In this document: positions 9,501 to 17,574 of the stretch, piece by piece | How the letters are laid out: each line of letters opens with the position of its first letter | Position numbering within the stretch: the first letter of the stretch is position 1 | Assembly: GCF_947499695.1 (NCBI RefSeq) | Contig: NZ_CANMPQ010000001.1 | Coordinates: 1,178,001 to 1,242,000, forward strand | Length of the DNA stretch: 64,000 bases | Direction of reading: 5' to 3' | From: an uncultured Allomuricauda sp. | GTDB taxonomy: Bacteria > Bacteroidota > Bacteroidia > Flavobacteriales > Flavobacteriaceae | The notes under the pieces: generated by a model | The model's input: the letters and a program-made list of their open reading frames with translations, nothing else | Databases searched by the model: none | What the model was told of the DNA's origin: nothing | Position numbers and translations under genes: made by a program

Positions 9501-9905
9501 AATAGTGCTTCGCGGGTTGAAGGTGTGACCAAACATTTTGGTGCTAACATCATAATAAGTGAAGACACCCTAAATTCCATGACAGATTCGGATGGTTTTA
9601 ATTTTAGATTCTTGGGTAAAGTAAGGGTGAAAGGAAAGCAAAAAGCCATCGGCATTTACGAATGCATTGATGGTGATAGCGTAGAAAGTATTACCCTAAA
9701 ATTGGAAACAAAACCAGATTATGACAAAGGCGTTGATCTATATTTTAATCAAAAATTTACAGAAGCTCTTACCGTCTTTGAAAAAATCTTACTGAAGAAC
9801 CCTAAAGATACCATCACCCAATATTTTATTTCAAAAGCTAACAAATACCTGTCGGAAGGTGTGCCGGAAAACTGGCTTTCGATGACCGTTATGCACGAAA
9901 AATAA
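6510..9905 (+). CDS. TPR hybrid histidine kinase/response regulator with class III adenylate/guanylate cyclase
   Basis: A ~1131-residue signalling protein. Residues ~30-360 are TPR repeats (several Y-x-x-A-L-E/D-Y motifs), then a coiled coil, a membrane helix near 390-410, a HisKA domain with the phospho-acceptor His in SHELRTP near 462, an ATPase domain (NLIGNAIKFT, DTGIGIP, GGTGLGLS), a receiver domain from ~721 (ILIVDDEPVNRRVL) with the acceptor Asp near 770 (LLDVMMPG), and a class III cyclase from ~875. The cyclase keeps both metal Asps (LFSDIRDYT, YLGDGIMALF) and the Asn/Arg pair (NSASRVEG), so it may be active; product cAMP or cGMP is open. GTG at 6510 is the only standard start, but it cuts into the signal peptide: the frame reads ATA-AAA-ACC from 6480. 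Confidence 0.88.
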   Translation: MCFSIVSLKAQNSVIDSLQGIYPSAQSDSARVKILKDISWQYLNHRSSAELAKKHIDSFNSISERANLPWGISLANYQYAVLERQKGNYAEALHFIDTYLDFHQTKKESFALANGLYQKAVILDDLGNFDKSLEIYYSILKIYEELDDSFSVATTLNAMGEILKNNGKMLDAMDSYNRALKLFTEIGDKTEIANCLFNIGDTHMQMEQYDLALEYLGRALALDQEAQSDWGMAYDYEALGKVYGFQEKFADALEYHNQALVLREELGLKRELALSHSQIGVINLKLKQFARAEKSLNNAIEIAEEIKAKAVLKDNYAALSQLYEQTGDYQRSLEFKNKFIDVKDSLFNESKSKQVEELQVRFETEKKQSAIAALEKDAEITGLRLERQTTIRNIIIGAALVILLFAYFAFNRYRHNQRARYADEEKKRMLAEERKRTEIEKQRVVELEKIDKLKDEFLANTSHELRTPLVGIIGLTESLKDGIAGKLPKAAMENLDMIANSGMRLSHLVNDILDFSKLKNKDIELSIRPVDIHALSTIVMRLSNPLVQDKKLKLINSIPKDVPLVDADENRLQQIMHNLIGNAIKFTQKGYVTLLSEVKNNMLSISVTDTGIGIPEGKFETIFNSFEQADGSTQREYGGTGLGLSVTKQLVELHGGSIVVTSEKGKGSIFSFTLPLSKTDRKDFESKGFVSTDFVQSRSTPQKDLPLPGVSKKHGQEIPKILIVDDEPVNRRVLENHLTVAGYEITEVSSGKEALKELDSENLYNLVLLDVMMPGISGYEVCEKIREKYIASELPVILLTAKNTVNELVVGFNAGANDYLTKPISKNELLSRIKTHINLNTIHRATSRFVPSEFVQSVGKQSITDVRLGDHIEKNVTVLFSDIRDYTTLAESMTPEQNFKFVNAYVGRMGPIIKENHGFVNQYLGDGIMALFTHTSESALDAAIEMQRTLALYNKRRIKEKGYVPISVGMGLHTGQLIMGIIGDTQRNDPAVISDTVNSASRVEGVTKHFGANIIISEDTLNSMTDSDGFNFRFLGKVRVKGKQKAIGIYECIDGDSVESITLKLETKPDYDKGVDLYFNQKFTEALTVFEKILLKNPKDTITQYFISKANKYLSEGVPENWLSMTVMHEK

Positions 9906-9957
9906 ACTTTCTATTCCCTTGGAAAAGCTATGGACTTTGTCAAAAACAAACATATGC

Positions 9958-12900
9958 TCAATTTGATATATAGTCACTGACCAACTTTTCCGATAGTTTT
10001 CTTTCTACACCGGTATTGAAGGTTGCGCAACCCATAATTTCGCGCCACTTATAATTTGAATACCGTTGGTTGATATTAGATTGAGCTTGTTCAATAATCT
10101 CAGTAAAGGTGTCCATTTCCTTTTCAAAAAGAATTCCAAATCGTTTTTCCATTCTAAAGTATTCCGAAATAGGAAGGGTTGGGCCTTCTGAGTCTAGTTG
10201 CAAAGAGTTTAATCCTTTAGCTCTTCGGGACGGATCATTTCTATACAACAACCACTGTCCTGCTGCAACGGCAGCTTTGTGGTACTGCGAAGGATTTTTC
10301 ATATCAATCCCATGAGCAGGGCTATGACAATACGCTATGATTAAGGATGGTCCATCATGTTTTTCTGCTTCAATAAATGCCTTTAAAGTCTGCTCTCGAT
10401 CAGCTCCAATAGCTACTGATGCAACGTACACATCATCATAGTTCATTGCTAAAAAGCCTAAATCTTTCTTTTGTTTTTGTTTTCCCTTGGCGGCAAACTT
10501 GGCGGAGGCACCAAAAGGTGTTGCCTTGGACATCTGTCCTCCAGTATTGGAATACACCTCATTGTCTAACACCAAAATATTTACATTCTTACCAGAGGCC
10601 AATACATGGTCAAGTCCACCGTAACCAATATCATAAGCCCATCCATCTCCCCCAACTATCCATACACTTTTTTTCACCAAACTGTCGAGGTTTTGCTTTA
10701 AATTCACAGCTTCTGATGAGTTCAAAGAACCCAGTAGTGTATTCAACTTTTCAATACGAGTTCTTTGCAAAGCAATTTCGGCTTCAGTGTTTTGTTTCGC
10801 TTTTACAATGCTCTCAACCAATTCGGCGTCAAGATGATGCTTCATTTTCTTTAGTAAGTTTCTGGTCTGAGCTTCCTGCTGATCTAGCGATAGTCGAAAA
10901 CCTAAACCGAATTCCGCATTATCTTCAAACAGTGAATTGGACCATGCAGGACCCCTTCCCATTTGGTCATTAGACCATGGTGTGGTTGGTAAGGCTCCGC
11001 CAAAAATGGAGCTTGCTCCGGTTGCATTGGCAATTACCATTCTATCTCCGAACAATTGTGATGCTAGTTTTAGGTAAGGGGCCTCTCCACAACCATCAAC
11101 ACCCATGGCATATTTAAAAAGAGGTTCTTGCAATTGTTGCTGACTTATTTGAGTAACATCAATTTTTGTTCTGTCAAACTCAGGAATGGTTTCAAAAAAA
11201 TCCCAGTTCTCTTTTTCCTGCTCAATTTTCTCTTGGTTATTAGACATTATCAACGCTTTGGCAGGACAGGCATCTACGCAGTTGTTACATGAAGTACAGT
11301 GGTCAGGGTTAACTTGAATGGTATAATTAAGTAAATCAAAGCCATCCATATGCGTTGCAAATTCAACAGATTGGAAGTGTTTAGGTGCTTGGCCACTATA
11401 GTCATCGGCATATGCTTTTATCCGCAACGTCCCTTGTGGACAGGCCATGCTGCAAGCACCGCATTGCGTGCATAAATCCGTATCCCAAATCGGCAATTCT
11501 GAGATCACATCCCTTACATTGAATCTTGATGTATTACTTTGATATGTTCCATCCGAAGGCAATGCACTTACAGGAATTTCATTTCCTTTTTGCGCCAACA
11601 ATTGCCCCAATAGCGTTTTTGAAAAAGTATCATCTTGCTCCAAAGGCGTTTCCGATGAAAATATTGAAGTATCAACTTTTACAATATGTTTTTTAACGAA
11701 TTCCAAGTCAGCATTGTCCCATAGTTTGTTAGTCAATGCCAAATGACAAACATGGAACATTGAGATTGAATGTTCTCCTATGTCCATGAATCTGGGTAAT
11801 TCTTTCAAATTCACCACGAACAACTCCAAATTTTTGGCTTGTATGCTTGTTTGCAGTCCATAAGAAAGTTTCTTCCAGAATTGGTCCGGTGTCAGTTCCG
11901 AATTCACCAAAATCTTCCCATGAAGTTTGATGTTTTCCAATACAGAATGTTCATCTAAAAATGATATGGAATCACATACCATAAAATCCGCTTCAGAAAT
12001 CAAATACGGTGCTTTGATTTTATTTGGTGCCAATCGTAAATGTGCGACACTTTTTGAGTTTGACTTTTTATAATCACATTCGATATAACCTTGAACAAAA
12101 ATGTCTGATTCACTACCGCACAACCTCAAATACCTACTGAAATGTTTACTGGTCTGCTCAGTTTTTGTCTGGTAAAACGCTGTTTGCTGATATTGATTGT
12201 CAATTCGAAATTCTTTGTCATATTTCAGGCTGGTGTGGGTCACATCATCTTCAATTCCTATGGTGAAGTTGTTCTTTGGTGTTGTCGATTGCATATTATC
12301 CACGACAGCTTTAACCATTGCAGGTGTGAACTCTTTGGAACTCAACCCATAACGTCCACCAACAACTTTGGGAAGTTTTTCAAATTTATCCGCAGCCTGA
12401 AATAAGGCTTGAACCACATCCAAATAAAGTGGTTCTCCTGCCGCCCCTGGCTCCTTGGTTCGGTCCAATACCGCAATGTTCTTACAGGTTGATGGTATGA
12501 TATTCACCAAATGCTCAATGCTAAACGGTCGAAACAACCTTACCTTGATCAAACCAATACGTTCACCATTGGCATTGAGTTTTTTGATGGTCTCCTCTAT
12601 AGTTTCCGTAGCTGATGCCATAGCAACGATAATATGCTCTGCATCCGGGTGACCTATATAATCGAAGAGTTTATATTGTCTTCCCGTCAGTTCAAAAAAC
12701 TTGTCCATATGATTCTGAACAATTACCGGGCAGTTGTTGTAGTATGAATTTACTGCTTCCCTACTCTGAAAAAATACATCTGCTCCTTGTGAAGTACCTC
12801 TAATAACAGGTGTGTTTGGGTTAAGGGCTCTTTTTCTGTGAGCGCTAATAAGTTTTTCATCGACCATGGTTCTTATGGCCTGATCGGTAACCACTTCTAT

Positions 12901-13449
12901 TTTGTTTGATTCGTGAGAAGTTCTAAAACCGTCAAAAAAATGTACAAATGGAATTCTGGATTCCAATGAAGCGGTTTGTGAAATCAATGCCATGTCCATG
13001 ACTTCCTGTACCGAGGAAGATCCTAAAAAGGCATAACCAGTGCTTCGTACCGCCATAATATCGCTGTGGTCTCCGAAAACGGACAAAGCATGGGTTGCAA
13101 TAGATCTTGTAGCTACATGAATAACGTTGGGCGTCAGTTCGCCAGCTATTTTATACATGTTTGGCATCATCAACAAAAGCCCCTGGGAAGCTGTGAAAGT
13201 AGTTGATAAGGCTCCGGTTTGTAATGCTCCGTGCATTGCTCCGGCAACACCGACTTCGCTCTGCATTTCAAATACTTCAGGAACATTACCAAAAATATTT
13301 TCTTGTTGCTCAGCACTCCACTCCTCAACCAATTCTGACATTTCAGATGCAGGTGTGATGGGATAAATAGCACACACCTCATTAAGTTTGTAGGCAATAT
13401 GGGCTGCGGCCTGGTTGCCATTTAATATGTTGTGCTGCTGAGTTTTCAT
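9958..13449 (-). CDS. nifJ: Pyruvate:ferredoxin (flavodoxin) oxidoreductase
   Basis: A 1163-residue single-chain enzyme, the usual length for NifJ-type PFOR. It converts pyruvate and CoA to acetyl-CoA, CO2 and reduced ferredoxin or flavodoxin in the cytoplasm. Visible landmarks are the N-terminal pyruvate domain (YPITPASEMSELVEEW), the central two-cluster ferredoxin module with CTQCGACSMACPQG and CTSCNNCVDACPA motifs near 660-735, and the C-terminal thiamine-diphosphate domain (VGGDGWAYDIGYGGLDHV, LDNEVYSNTGGQMSK). It lies 74 bases downstream of the OsmC gene on the same strand with an intervening hairpin, so it may be partly cotranscribed from the sigma-54 promoter. The presence of an oxygen-sensitive enzyme suggests low-oxygen metabolism; that is inference. 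Confidence 0.95.
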   Translation of the reverse strand: MKTQQHNILNGNQAAAHIAYKLNEVCAIYPITPASEMSELVEEWSAEQQENIFGNVPEVFEMQSEVGVAGAMHGALQTGALSTTFTASQGLLLMMPNMYKIAGELTPNVIHVATRSIATHALSVFGDHSDIMAVRSTGYAFLGSSSVQEVMDMALISQTASLESRIPFVHFFDGFRTSHESNKIEVVTDQAIRTMVDEKLISAHRKRALNPNTPVIRGTSQGADVFFQSREAVNSYYNNCPVIVQNHMDKFFELTGRQYKLFDYIGHPDAEHIIVAMASATETIEETIKKLNANGERIGLIKVRLFRPFSIEHLVNIIPSTCKNIAVLDRTKEPGAAGEPLYLDVVQALFQAADKFEKLPKVVGGRYGLSSKEFTPAMVKAVVDNMQSTTPKNNFTIGIEDDVTHTSLKYDKEFRIDNQYQQTAFYQTKTEQTSKHFSRYLRLCGSESDIFVQGYIECDYKKSNSKSVAHLRLAPNKIKAPYLISEADFMVCDSISFLDEHSVLENIKLHGKILVNSELTPDQFWKKLSYGLQTSIQAKNLELFVVNLKELPRFMDIGEHSISMFHVCHLALTNKLWDNADLEFVKKHIVKVDTSIFSSETPLEQDDTFSKTLLGQLLAQKGNEIPVSALPSDGTYQSNTSRFNVRDVISELPIWDTDLCTQCGACSMACPQGTLRIKAYADDYSGQAPKHFQSVEFATHMDGFDLLNYTIQVNPDHCTSCNNCVDACPAKALIMSNNQEKIEQEKENWDFFETIPEFDRTKIDVTQISQQQLQEPLFKYAMGVDGCGEAPYLKLASQLFGDRMVIANATGASSIFGGALPTTPWSNDQMGRGPAWSNSLFEDNAEFGLGFRLSLDQQEAQTRNLLKKMKHHLDAELVESIVKAKQNTEAEIALQRTRIEKLNTLLGSLNSSEAVNLKQNLDSLVKKSVWIVGGDGWAYDIGYGGLDHVLASGKNVNILVLDNEVYSNTGGQMSKATPFGASAKFAAKGKQKQKKDLGFLAMNYDDVYVASVAIGADREQTLKAFIEAEKHDGPSLIIAYCHSPAHGIDMKNPSQYHKAAVAAGQWLLYRNDPSRRAKGLNSLQLDSEGPTLPISEYFRMEKRFGILFEKEMDTFTEIIEQAQSNINQRYSNYKWREIMGCATFNTGVERKLSEKLVSDYISN

Positions 13450-13486
13450 TTTTGGAGGTTTGGAAAATTGAAGGAAGGAAAGAAGG

Positions 13487-13516
13487 AATAAGCCGCCCTA
13501 TATAGGGCGGCTTATT
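13487..13516. terminator. Perfect 30-base palindrome between osmC-like gene and nifJ
   Basis: A 14-bp stem (AATAAGCCGCCCTA facing TAGGGCGGCTTATT) with a 2-base centre starts 8 bases after the OsmC stop codon. On the minus strand it is followed by a pyrimidine-rich but not pure-U stretch (CCTTCTTTCC), so it may act as a partial terminator or an mRNA-stabilising hairpin that sets the ratio of OsmC to PFOR message. Confidence 0.65.
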
Positions 13517-13523
13517 TCAAGTT

Positions 13524-14078
13524 TTACTTTTCGAACTCTATGGAAACTGGAGTTGGATTAGTAAGCATGTCAAATACTGGAGAGAATTGCGATAAAGCTC
13601 TCAATTGTTCATCAGAAGCATCAGATTTTACTTTGAACTTCACCTTGATTCCGTCGTACCCTTTTCTTACTTCAGGATCCAAACCAAGGAAACCGTGTAA
13701 ATCAACACCACCTTCCAAAGAGGCTTCCATACCCTCAATGTCGATTCCATTAGCAGCAGCATGGTATACCATTGCTCCAGTTAAGCAAGAACCTAAGGCA
13801 TGCAATACAATCTCTCCCGGATTAGGTGCCAAATCTTTACCTAAAAGGGGCTCCACATGGTCAGCTTCCATAGTGAAAGCATCTTTACTTCTTTCCGTGT
13901 GCTCAGCACCAACACCATACCAGTCTTTGATACTTGTTACACAGTGACCGCCGTCTATCCAGTTGGTTTTAGCTCTAAATTCAAATTTTGCCAAAGAAGG
14001 ATCTTCTTGCACGTGATTGATGGTGTCTACCAGTTGATCTACGTTTACTCCGTTTTTAATGTTTGCTGTTGTAATCAT
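13524..14078 (-). CDS. OsmC family protein
   Basis: A 184-residue protein of the OsmC/Ohr fold, a group of thiol-dependent peroxidases that remove organic hydroperoxides. Seen: WIDGGHCVTSI near residue 42, PLLGKDLAPNPGEIVLHALGSCLTGAMVYHAA near 78-108 with the conserved Cys in GSCLTG, and a C-terminal PVFDMLTNPTPVSIEF. The first Cys sits in GGHC, so the two-cysteine arrangement is plausible. The ATG at 14078 was chosen over an in-frame codon at 14147, because a sigma-54 promoter lies between them and would place the transcript start near 14113. Its control by the adjacent sigma-54 activator is inferred from that promoter and from gene order. Confidence 0.87.
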   Translation of the reverse strand: MITTANIKNGVNVDQLVDTINHVQEDPSLAKFEFRAKTNWIDGGHCVTSIKDWYGVGAEHTERSKDAFTMEADHVEPLLGKDLAPNPGEIVLHALGSCLTGAMVYHAAANGIDIEGMEASLEGGVDLHGFLGLDPEVRKGYDGIKVKFKVKSDASDEQLRALSQFSPVFDMLTNPTPVSIEFEK

Positions 14079-14123
14079 TGTTTTAATTTTTAAAAGATTA
14101 ATTTTTCGTTTTGCCTTTATTAA

Positions 14124-14139
14124 TGCAGTTGGCGTGCCA
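14124..14139 (-). promoter_or_regulatory. Sigma-54 (-24/-12) promoter upstream of osmC-like gene
   Basis: Read on the minus strand the sequence is TGGCACGCCAACTGCA. It has the invariant GG and GC dinucleotides with the correct 10-base spacing and matches the RpoN consensus TGGCACGRNNNTTGCW at nearly every defined position. Transcription would start about 35 bases before the OsmC ATG. A sigma-54 activator gene lies immediately upstream. Confidence 0.82.
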
Positions 14140-14204
14140 AAAAACATAACTATTTAAAAATCAATGATTTACATAGTATTTTGAGTGAATTCAGAGTGAC
14201 GATA

Positions 14205-14250
14205 TTTCGTAATTTAACGAAATGTCGTAAGTGTATTTATGAAATTTCGT
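14205..14250. promoter_or_regulatory. Repeated TTTCGT/ACGAAA sites, candidate activator binding sites
   Basis: TTTCGT (14205-14210) faces ACGAAA (14217-14222) across six bases, and another TTTCGT lies at 14245-14250, just below the activator stop codon. These sit 65-125 bases upstream of the sigma-54 promoter, where enhancer-type upstream activating sequences are expected. Assignment to the neighbouring activator is inference. Confidence 0.5.
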
Positions 14251-14253
14251 GAA

Positions 14254-16110
14254 TTATACAGGACGAACGATGCCAAGTGCCTTAATCTTGGAAGTTAAGG
14301 TAGTAGGGCGCAGTTGTAGAAGGGCCGCTGCACCATTTTCCCCGGATATTTTCCATTGGGTTTGCCGCAAAGCCTTTAAAATATTCTCTTTTTCTATCTC
14401 AACCATTTCTTTTGAAGTAAGAATACGGTTCGATTCAGTACTTTCTTCTGTAGAGCCACCCGAAGGGGTAAGCGGAATTATGGATTGCCAGTTCACTTTA
14501 CCGTTTGTAGAAACAATGATTGCGCGTTCAATCAAGTTTTGAAGCTCCCTAACATTCCCTGGCCAATCGTATTCCATGAACAATTGTTTCTGATCTTTGG
14601 ATAAAGGCTCAATGTATTTGTTCATTTTTTTAGAAAACTGTTTTACCATTCTATCCGCAATTAAGCAAACATCATCTCCCCTATCCTTTAATGCAGGTAC
14701 AACTATTGGAAATACATTCAATCGGTAATACAAATCTTCCCTAAATTTTCCGGTTTTTGAAAATTCCAACAAATCCCTATGGGTGGCAGCTATAATCCGA
14801 ACATCAACCTTTAGCGTTTCTGAGCTTCCAACGGGGTCAAACTCTCCTTCCTGAATTATACGGAGTAGCTTAGGTTGTAAATCCAAGGGAAGTTCCCCAA
14901 TCTCATCCAAAAATATTGTTCCTTTATCCGCCAATAAAAACCTTCCTTTTCTGCTGGTTGTAGCTCCGGTAAATGCCCCTTTTTCATGACCGAACAACTC
15001 GCTTTCAATTAAATTCGCCGGAATTGCACCACAATTGATTCGTATTAAAGGTTTTTCACTTCTATCACTTGCATTATGAATTGCCCTGGCCACCAGTTCT
15101 TTTCCCGTTCCTGTTTCTCCCTGAATCAAAACTGTAGCCTCTGTACTTGCAACCTGTTCAACCAAATCCAATACTTTGGCCATGGTTCGGTCTTGCGCAA
15201 TTATTCCGTAATCGTTTGTCAACTGTTTTATTTCTTCCTCCAAATATTTGGTCTGGTTTGTAAGTGAACTGATTTTTCGCTCCGCCAAAACCCTATCATT
15301 AATATTTCTTAGAATTAAAGTGTAAAACATATCATTTCCTGTGCCGTAGGTACTTATAGTACCTTCATTCAGGGTTTCTGTTTCGTTGGAACCTATTACC
15401 TTTACTTCTGATGGGAGATAGGTGTTCATTCCATCATTTTTACCATCCTGATGTGACCTAACCAAGGTCTCCAATATATCTGCACTTTCTTCATCCAAAA
15501 AGAAAAGCACATTACGTTTTATTACATCTTCGTTTTCCAAAATGGCATTTGCCGAAGTGTTGGCCAATACAATTTTAAAGTTGGTGTCAAACATAATGAT
15601 GGCATCCATTGCTCCATCTATCAAGCCCATCATCTTCGAATTGGACAATTCGATTTGCTTTTTTGAAACCGCTAAACTTTCTTGAATAATATCAAGTTCT
15701 CGATGCCTTCTAATCAAAACGGATAGAACGCCTTTTGTGAAACCTCTGTCCACAGCGATAAGGTCAACAAACGATTTAGGTTGAATTTTGAGCACTGATG
15801 TATCCTTCAAGGCCGTAACAGAAGCTGACCTTGGTTCTTCATCTATTAAGGCATATTCACCGAAACAATCCTTTGGAACCAAGGTACTATACAAATGGTT
15901 TTGGTCATGCACCTTTACTTCGCCGTCCAATATGACATACATACCATCTCCAATGGCTCCCTTTTCGATAATACAATCATTTTTATCGTATTCCTCCGTT
16001 TGGGCATCCTTGCACAATTGTAGTAGTGAAGTCTTATCTACTTCGGAAAAAAAAGGGACCTTTTTTAGAAAATCCACTAGATTATTTAGTTCGGTATGGG
16101 CCATTGCCAA
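14254..16110 (-). CDS. Sigma-54-dependent transcriptional activator with cyclic-nucleotide-binding-like and PAS domains
   Basis: A 618-residue bacterial enhancer-binding protein. Residues ~10-120 are a cyclic-nucleotide-binding/Crp-type sensor ([51 protein letters not shown]), ~145-270 a PAS-like domain, ~310-540 the AAA+ domain with Walker [16 protein letters not shown], the sigma-54-contacting GAFTGA loop, and Walker B-like [11 protein letters not shown], and ~565-618 a Fis-type helix-turn-helix. The GAFTGA loop is intact, so it should activate RpoN promoters. The next gene downstream (OsmC) has such a promoter. The cyclic-nucleotide pocket has RSASVTA, close to the phosphate-binding RxA motif, so binding of cAMP or cGMP is plausible but not proven. 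Confidence 0.9.
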   Translation of the reverse strand: MAMAHTELNNLVDFLKKVPFFSEVDKTSLLQLCKDAQTEEYDKNDCIIEKGAIGDGMYVILDGEVKVHDQNHLYSTLVPKDCFGEYALIDEEPRSASVTALKDTSVLKIQPKSFVDLIAVDRGFTKGVLSVLIRRHRELDIIQESLAVSKKQIELSNSKMMGLIDGAMDAIIMFDTNFKIVLANTSANAILENEDVIKRNVLFFLDEESADILETLVRSHQDGKNDGMNTYLPSEVKVIGSNETETLNEGTISTYGTGNDMFYTLILRNINDRVLAERKISSLTNQTKYLEEEIKQLTNDYGIIAQDRTMAKVLDLVEQVASTEATVLIQGETGTGKELVARAIHNASDRSEKPLIRINCGAIPANLIESELFGHEKGAFTGATTSRKGRFLLADKGTIFLDEIGELPLDLQPKLLRIIQEGEFDPVGSSETLKVDVRIIAATHRDLLEFSKTGKFREDLYYRLNVFPIVVPALKDRGDDVCLIADRMVKQFSKKMNKYIEPLSKDQKQLFMEYDWPGNVRELQNLIERAIIVSTNGKVNWQSIIPLTPSGGSTEESTESNRILTSKEMVEIEKENILKALRQTQWKISGENGAAALLQLRPTTLTSKIKALGIVRPV

Positions 16111-16219
16111 CTTTTGGTAATTCAGTAGAAAATAAATATAAAGATTTGGAAATTAATCGACATACCTTTCTAGAAAGAGTTATGCCGTAAGGTGTTCACA
16201 ATATTTTGGTCTTTTTCAT

Positions 16220-16241
16220 ATCAATCATAAATATAATTGAT
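16220..16241. promoter_or_regulatory. ATCAAT-N10-ATTGAT inverted repeat upstream of oxyR-like gene
   Basis: A symmetric ATCAAT...ATTGAT element lies 37 bases before the OxyR-like start in the divergent gap with the sigma-54 activator. LysR-type regulators often bind T-N11-A centred inverted repeats and control their own gene from such sites. A TATATTTT stretch just downstream could be the -7 box. Confidence 0.45.
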
Positions 16242-16277
16242 GGTTTTTTATATTTTTATTTCTCAAACCTATGATTA

Positions 16278-17219
16278 ATGACCATAACCCAATTACAATA
16301 TGTTTTGGCAGTCGCTGAATACAAAAATTTCACTCTTGCTGCAGAAAAAAGTTTTGTCACCCAACCCACACTTAGCATGCAGGTGCAAAAGCTTGAGGAT
16401 GAATTGGACATTCTAATCTTTGATCGGAGCAAAAAGCCCATATCCATTACCGAAGTAGGAAAAAAAATTGTAGCCCAGGCCAAAAACATAGTGGCCGAGG
16501 CAGAACGTATCAAAGATATTGTGGATCAGGACAAAGGGTACATTGGGGGCGATTACACTATAGGGATTATTCCAACGGTGATGCCAACATTGTTACCCAT
16601 GTTTTTGGGCGCTTTTATTAAAAAATATCCGAAAGTGAACCTGATCATCAAAGAGCAACCCACCGATGCCTTGATTAGAAATATTTTGGACGGACATTTA
16701 GATGCCGGTATAGCGGCAACTCCGCTCGAAATTGAGTTCATTAAAGAACGGCCACTTTATTATGAACCTTTCGTGGGGTATGTTCCGGAAAATCATAGGC
16801 TGTCCCCAAAGGAACAGCTCATTACGGAAGACTTGCAGGTTGGTGATATCTTGTTGCTTCAGGATGGGCATTGTTTTAGGGACGGGGTTATTAATCTTTG
16901 TCAGTCTCCGCGAAACATGAATCAAGAGCATTTTAAAATTGAAAGTGGAAGCTTCGAAACCTTGGTGAGCCTGTCAGATGAAGGTATGGGAATGACATTA
17001 TTGCCCTATTTGAACACCTTAGAACTTGACCAGAAGAAAAAACGACATTTAAAAGAGTTTAAAAAACCATCGCCGGCGCGGGAAATAAGTCTTATTTACC
17101 ATAAAAGCGAACTCAAAATACAGATCACAGAAGCATTAAAAGAGGTAATCTCCAGTATTGTGAGGGGAGCGATTGCATTTCAGGATGTTGAAATAATAAG
17201 CCCTCTTGGAAAAAACTAA
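16278..17219 (+). CDS. oxyR: OxyR-like hydrogen-peroxide-responsive LysR regulator
   Basis: A 313-residue LysR-type regulator. The N-terminal winged helix-turn-helix (LQYVLAVAEYKNFTLAAEKS, then TQPTLSMQVQKLEDEL) covers ~1-60 and the periplasmic-binding-like sensor ~90-300. The peroxide-sensing segment LLQDGHCFRDGVINLC carries two cysteines nine residues apart, the same spacing as Cys199 and Cys208 of E. coli OxyR, with the conserved GHC-RD context, so disulfide-switch sensing is well supported. The start at 16278 gives the usual MTITQLQYVL N-terminus. It is divergent from the sigma-54 activator and close to MsrA, OsmC and thioredoxin reductase genes that fit an oxidative-stress theme. Confidence 0.9.
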   Translation: MTITQLQYVLAVAEYKNFTLAAEKSFVTQPTLSMQVQKLEDELDILIFDRSKKPISITEVGKKIVAQAKNIVAEAERIKDIVDQDKGYIGGDYTIGIIPTVMPTLLPMFLGAFIKKYPKVNLIIKEQPTDALIRNILDGHLDAGIAATPLEIEFIKERPLYYEPFVGYVPENHRLSPKEQLITEDLQVGDILLLQDGHCFRDGVINLCQSPRNMNQEHFKIESGSFETLVSLSDEGMGMTLLPYLNTLELDQKKKRHLKEFKKPSPAREISLIYHKSELKIQITEALKEVISSIVRGAIAFQDVEIISPLGKN

Positions 17220-17236
17220 CGGGAACTTTTAAAAAA

Positions 17237-17256
17237 AAAGCCGCATCAGCGGCTTT
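17237..17256. terminator. Bidirectional rho-independent terminator
   Basis: Stem AAAGCCGC/GCGGCTTT with an ATCA loop, flanked by an A-run on one side and T-rich sequence on the other. It lies between the convergent oxyR-like gene and the small minus-strand gene, and can serve both. Confidence 0.85.
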
Positions 17257-17258
17257 CT

Positions 17259-17456
17259 TTAATTTTTTATTAATAACAAAGTGGGTTGTAATTCTGGTTT
17301 GTCAATTATAAATTGTTGCAACCAGATTTTAAGTTCTTCGATTTCATTTGGTAATAACCTTGAAACGGCTTTCTTCAATTCTTTGGTAAAGAGTTTAGCA
17401 TCAAAACTAACTTTTTGAAGCACAGTTTTGGTGTAATCTAACATTGCTCTCGGCAT
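17259..17456 (-). CDS. Small conserved-looking protein of unknown function
   Basis: A 65-residue, Lys/Leu-rich protein beginning MPRAMLDYTKTVLQKVSF. It is predicted to be mostly helical, with no signal peptide or membrane segment. Its stop codon is three bases from a strong shared terminator, and it has its own ATG, which supports it as a real gene. No family is recognised. Confidence 0.65.
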   Translation of the reverse strand: MPRAMLDYTKTVLQKVSFDAKLFTKELKKAVSRLLPNEIEELKIWLQQFIIDKPELQPTLLLIKN

Positions 17457-17574
17457 AGAAATTTGATTATTTTGAATTAAAGGTTGTACAGCAAATTACG
17501 AAAAATCGACCTGTGTTTCACCAAAATGGGGTTAAAAATTCAATAATTTCGTGTTAAATTCGACAAACTACAAA

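Noticed and set aside
10419..10973. A 184-residue plus-strand frame inside the PFOR gene
   Set aside because: It is a mirror frame of a strongly supported 1163-residue enzyme and has the low-complexity look of an antisense shadow.
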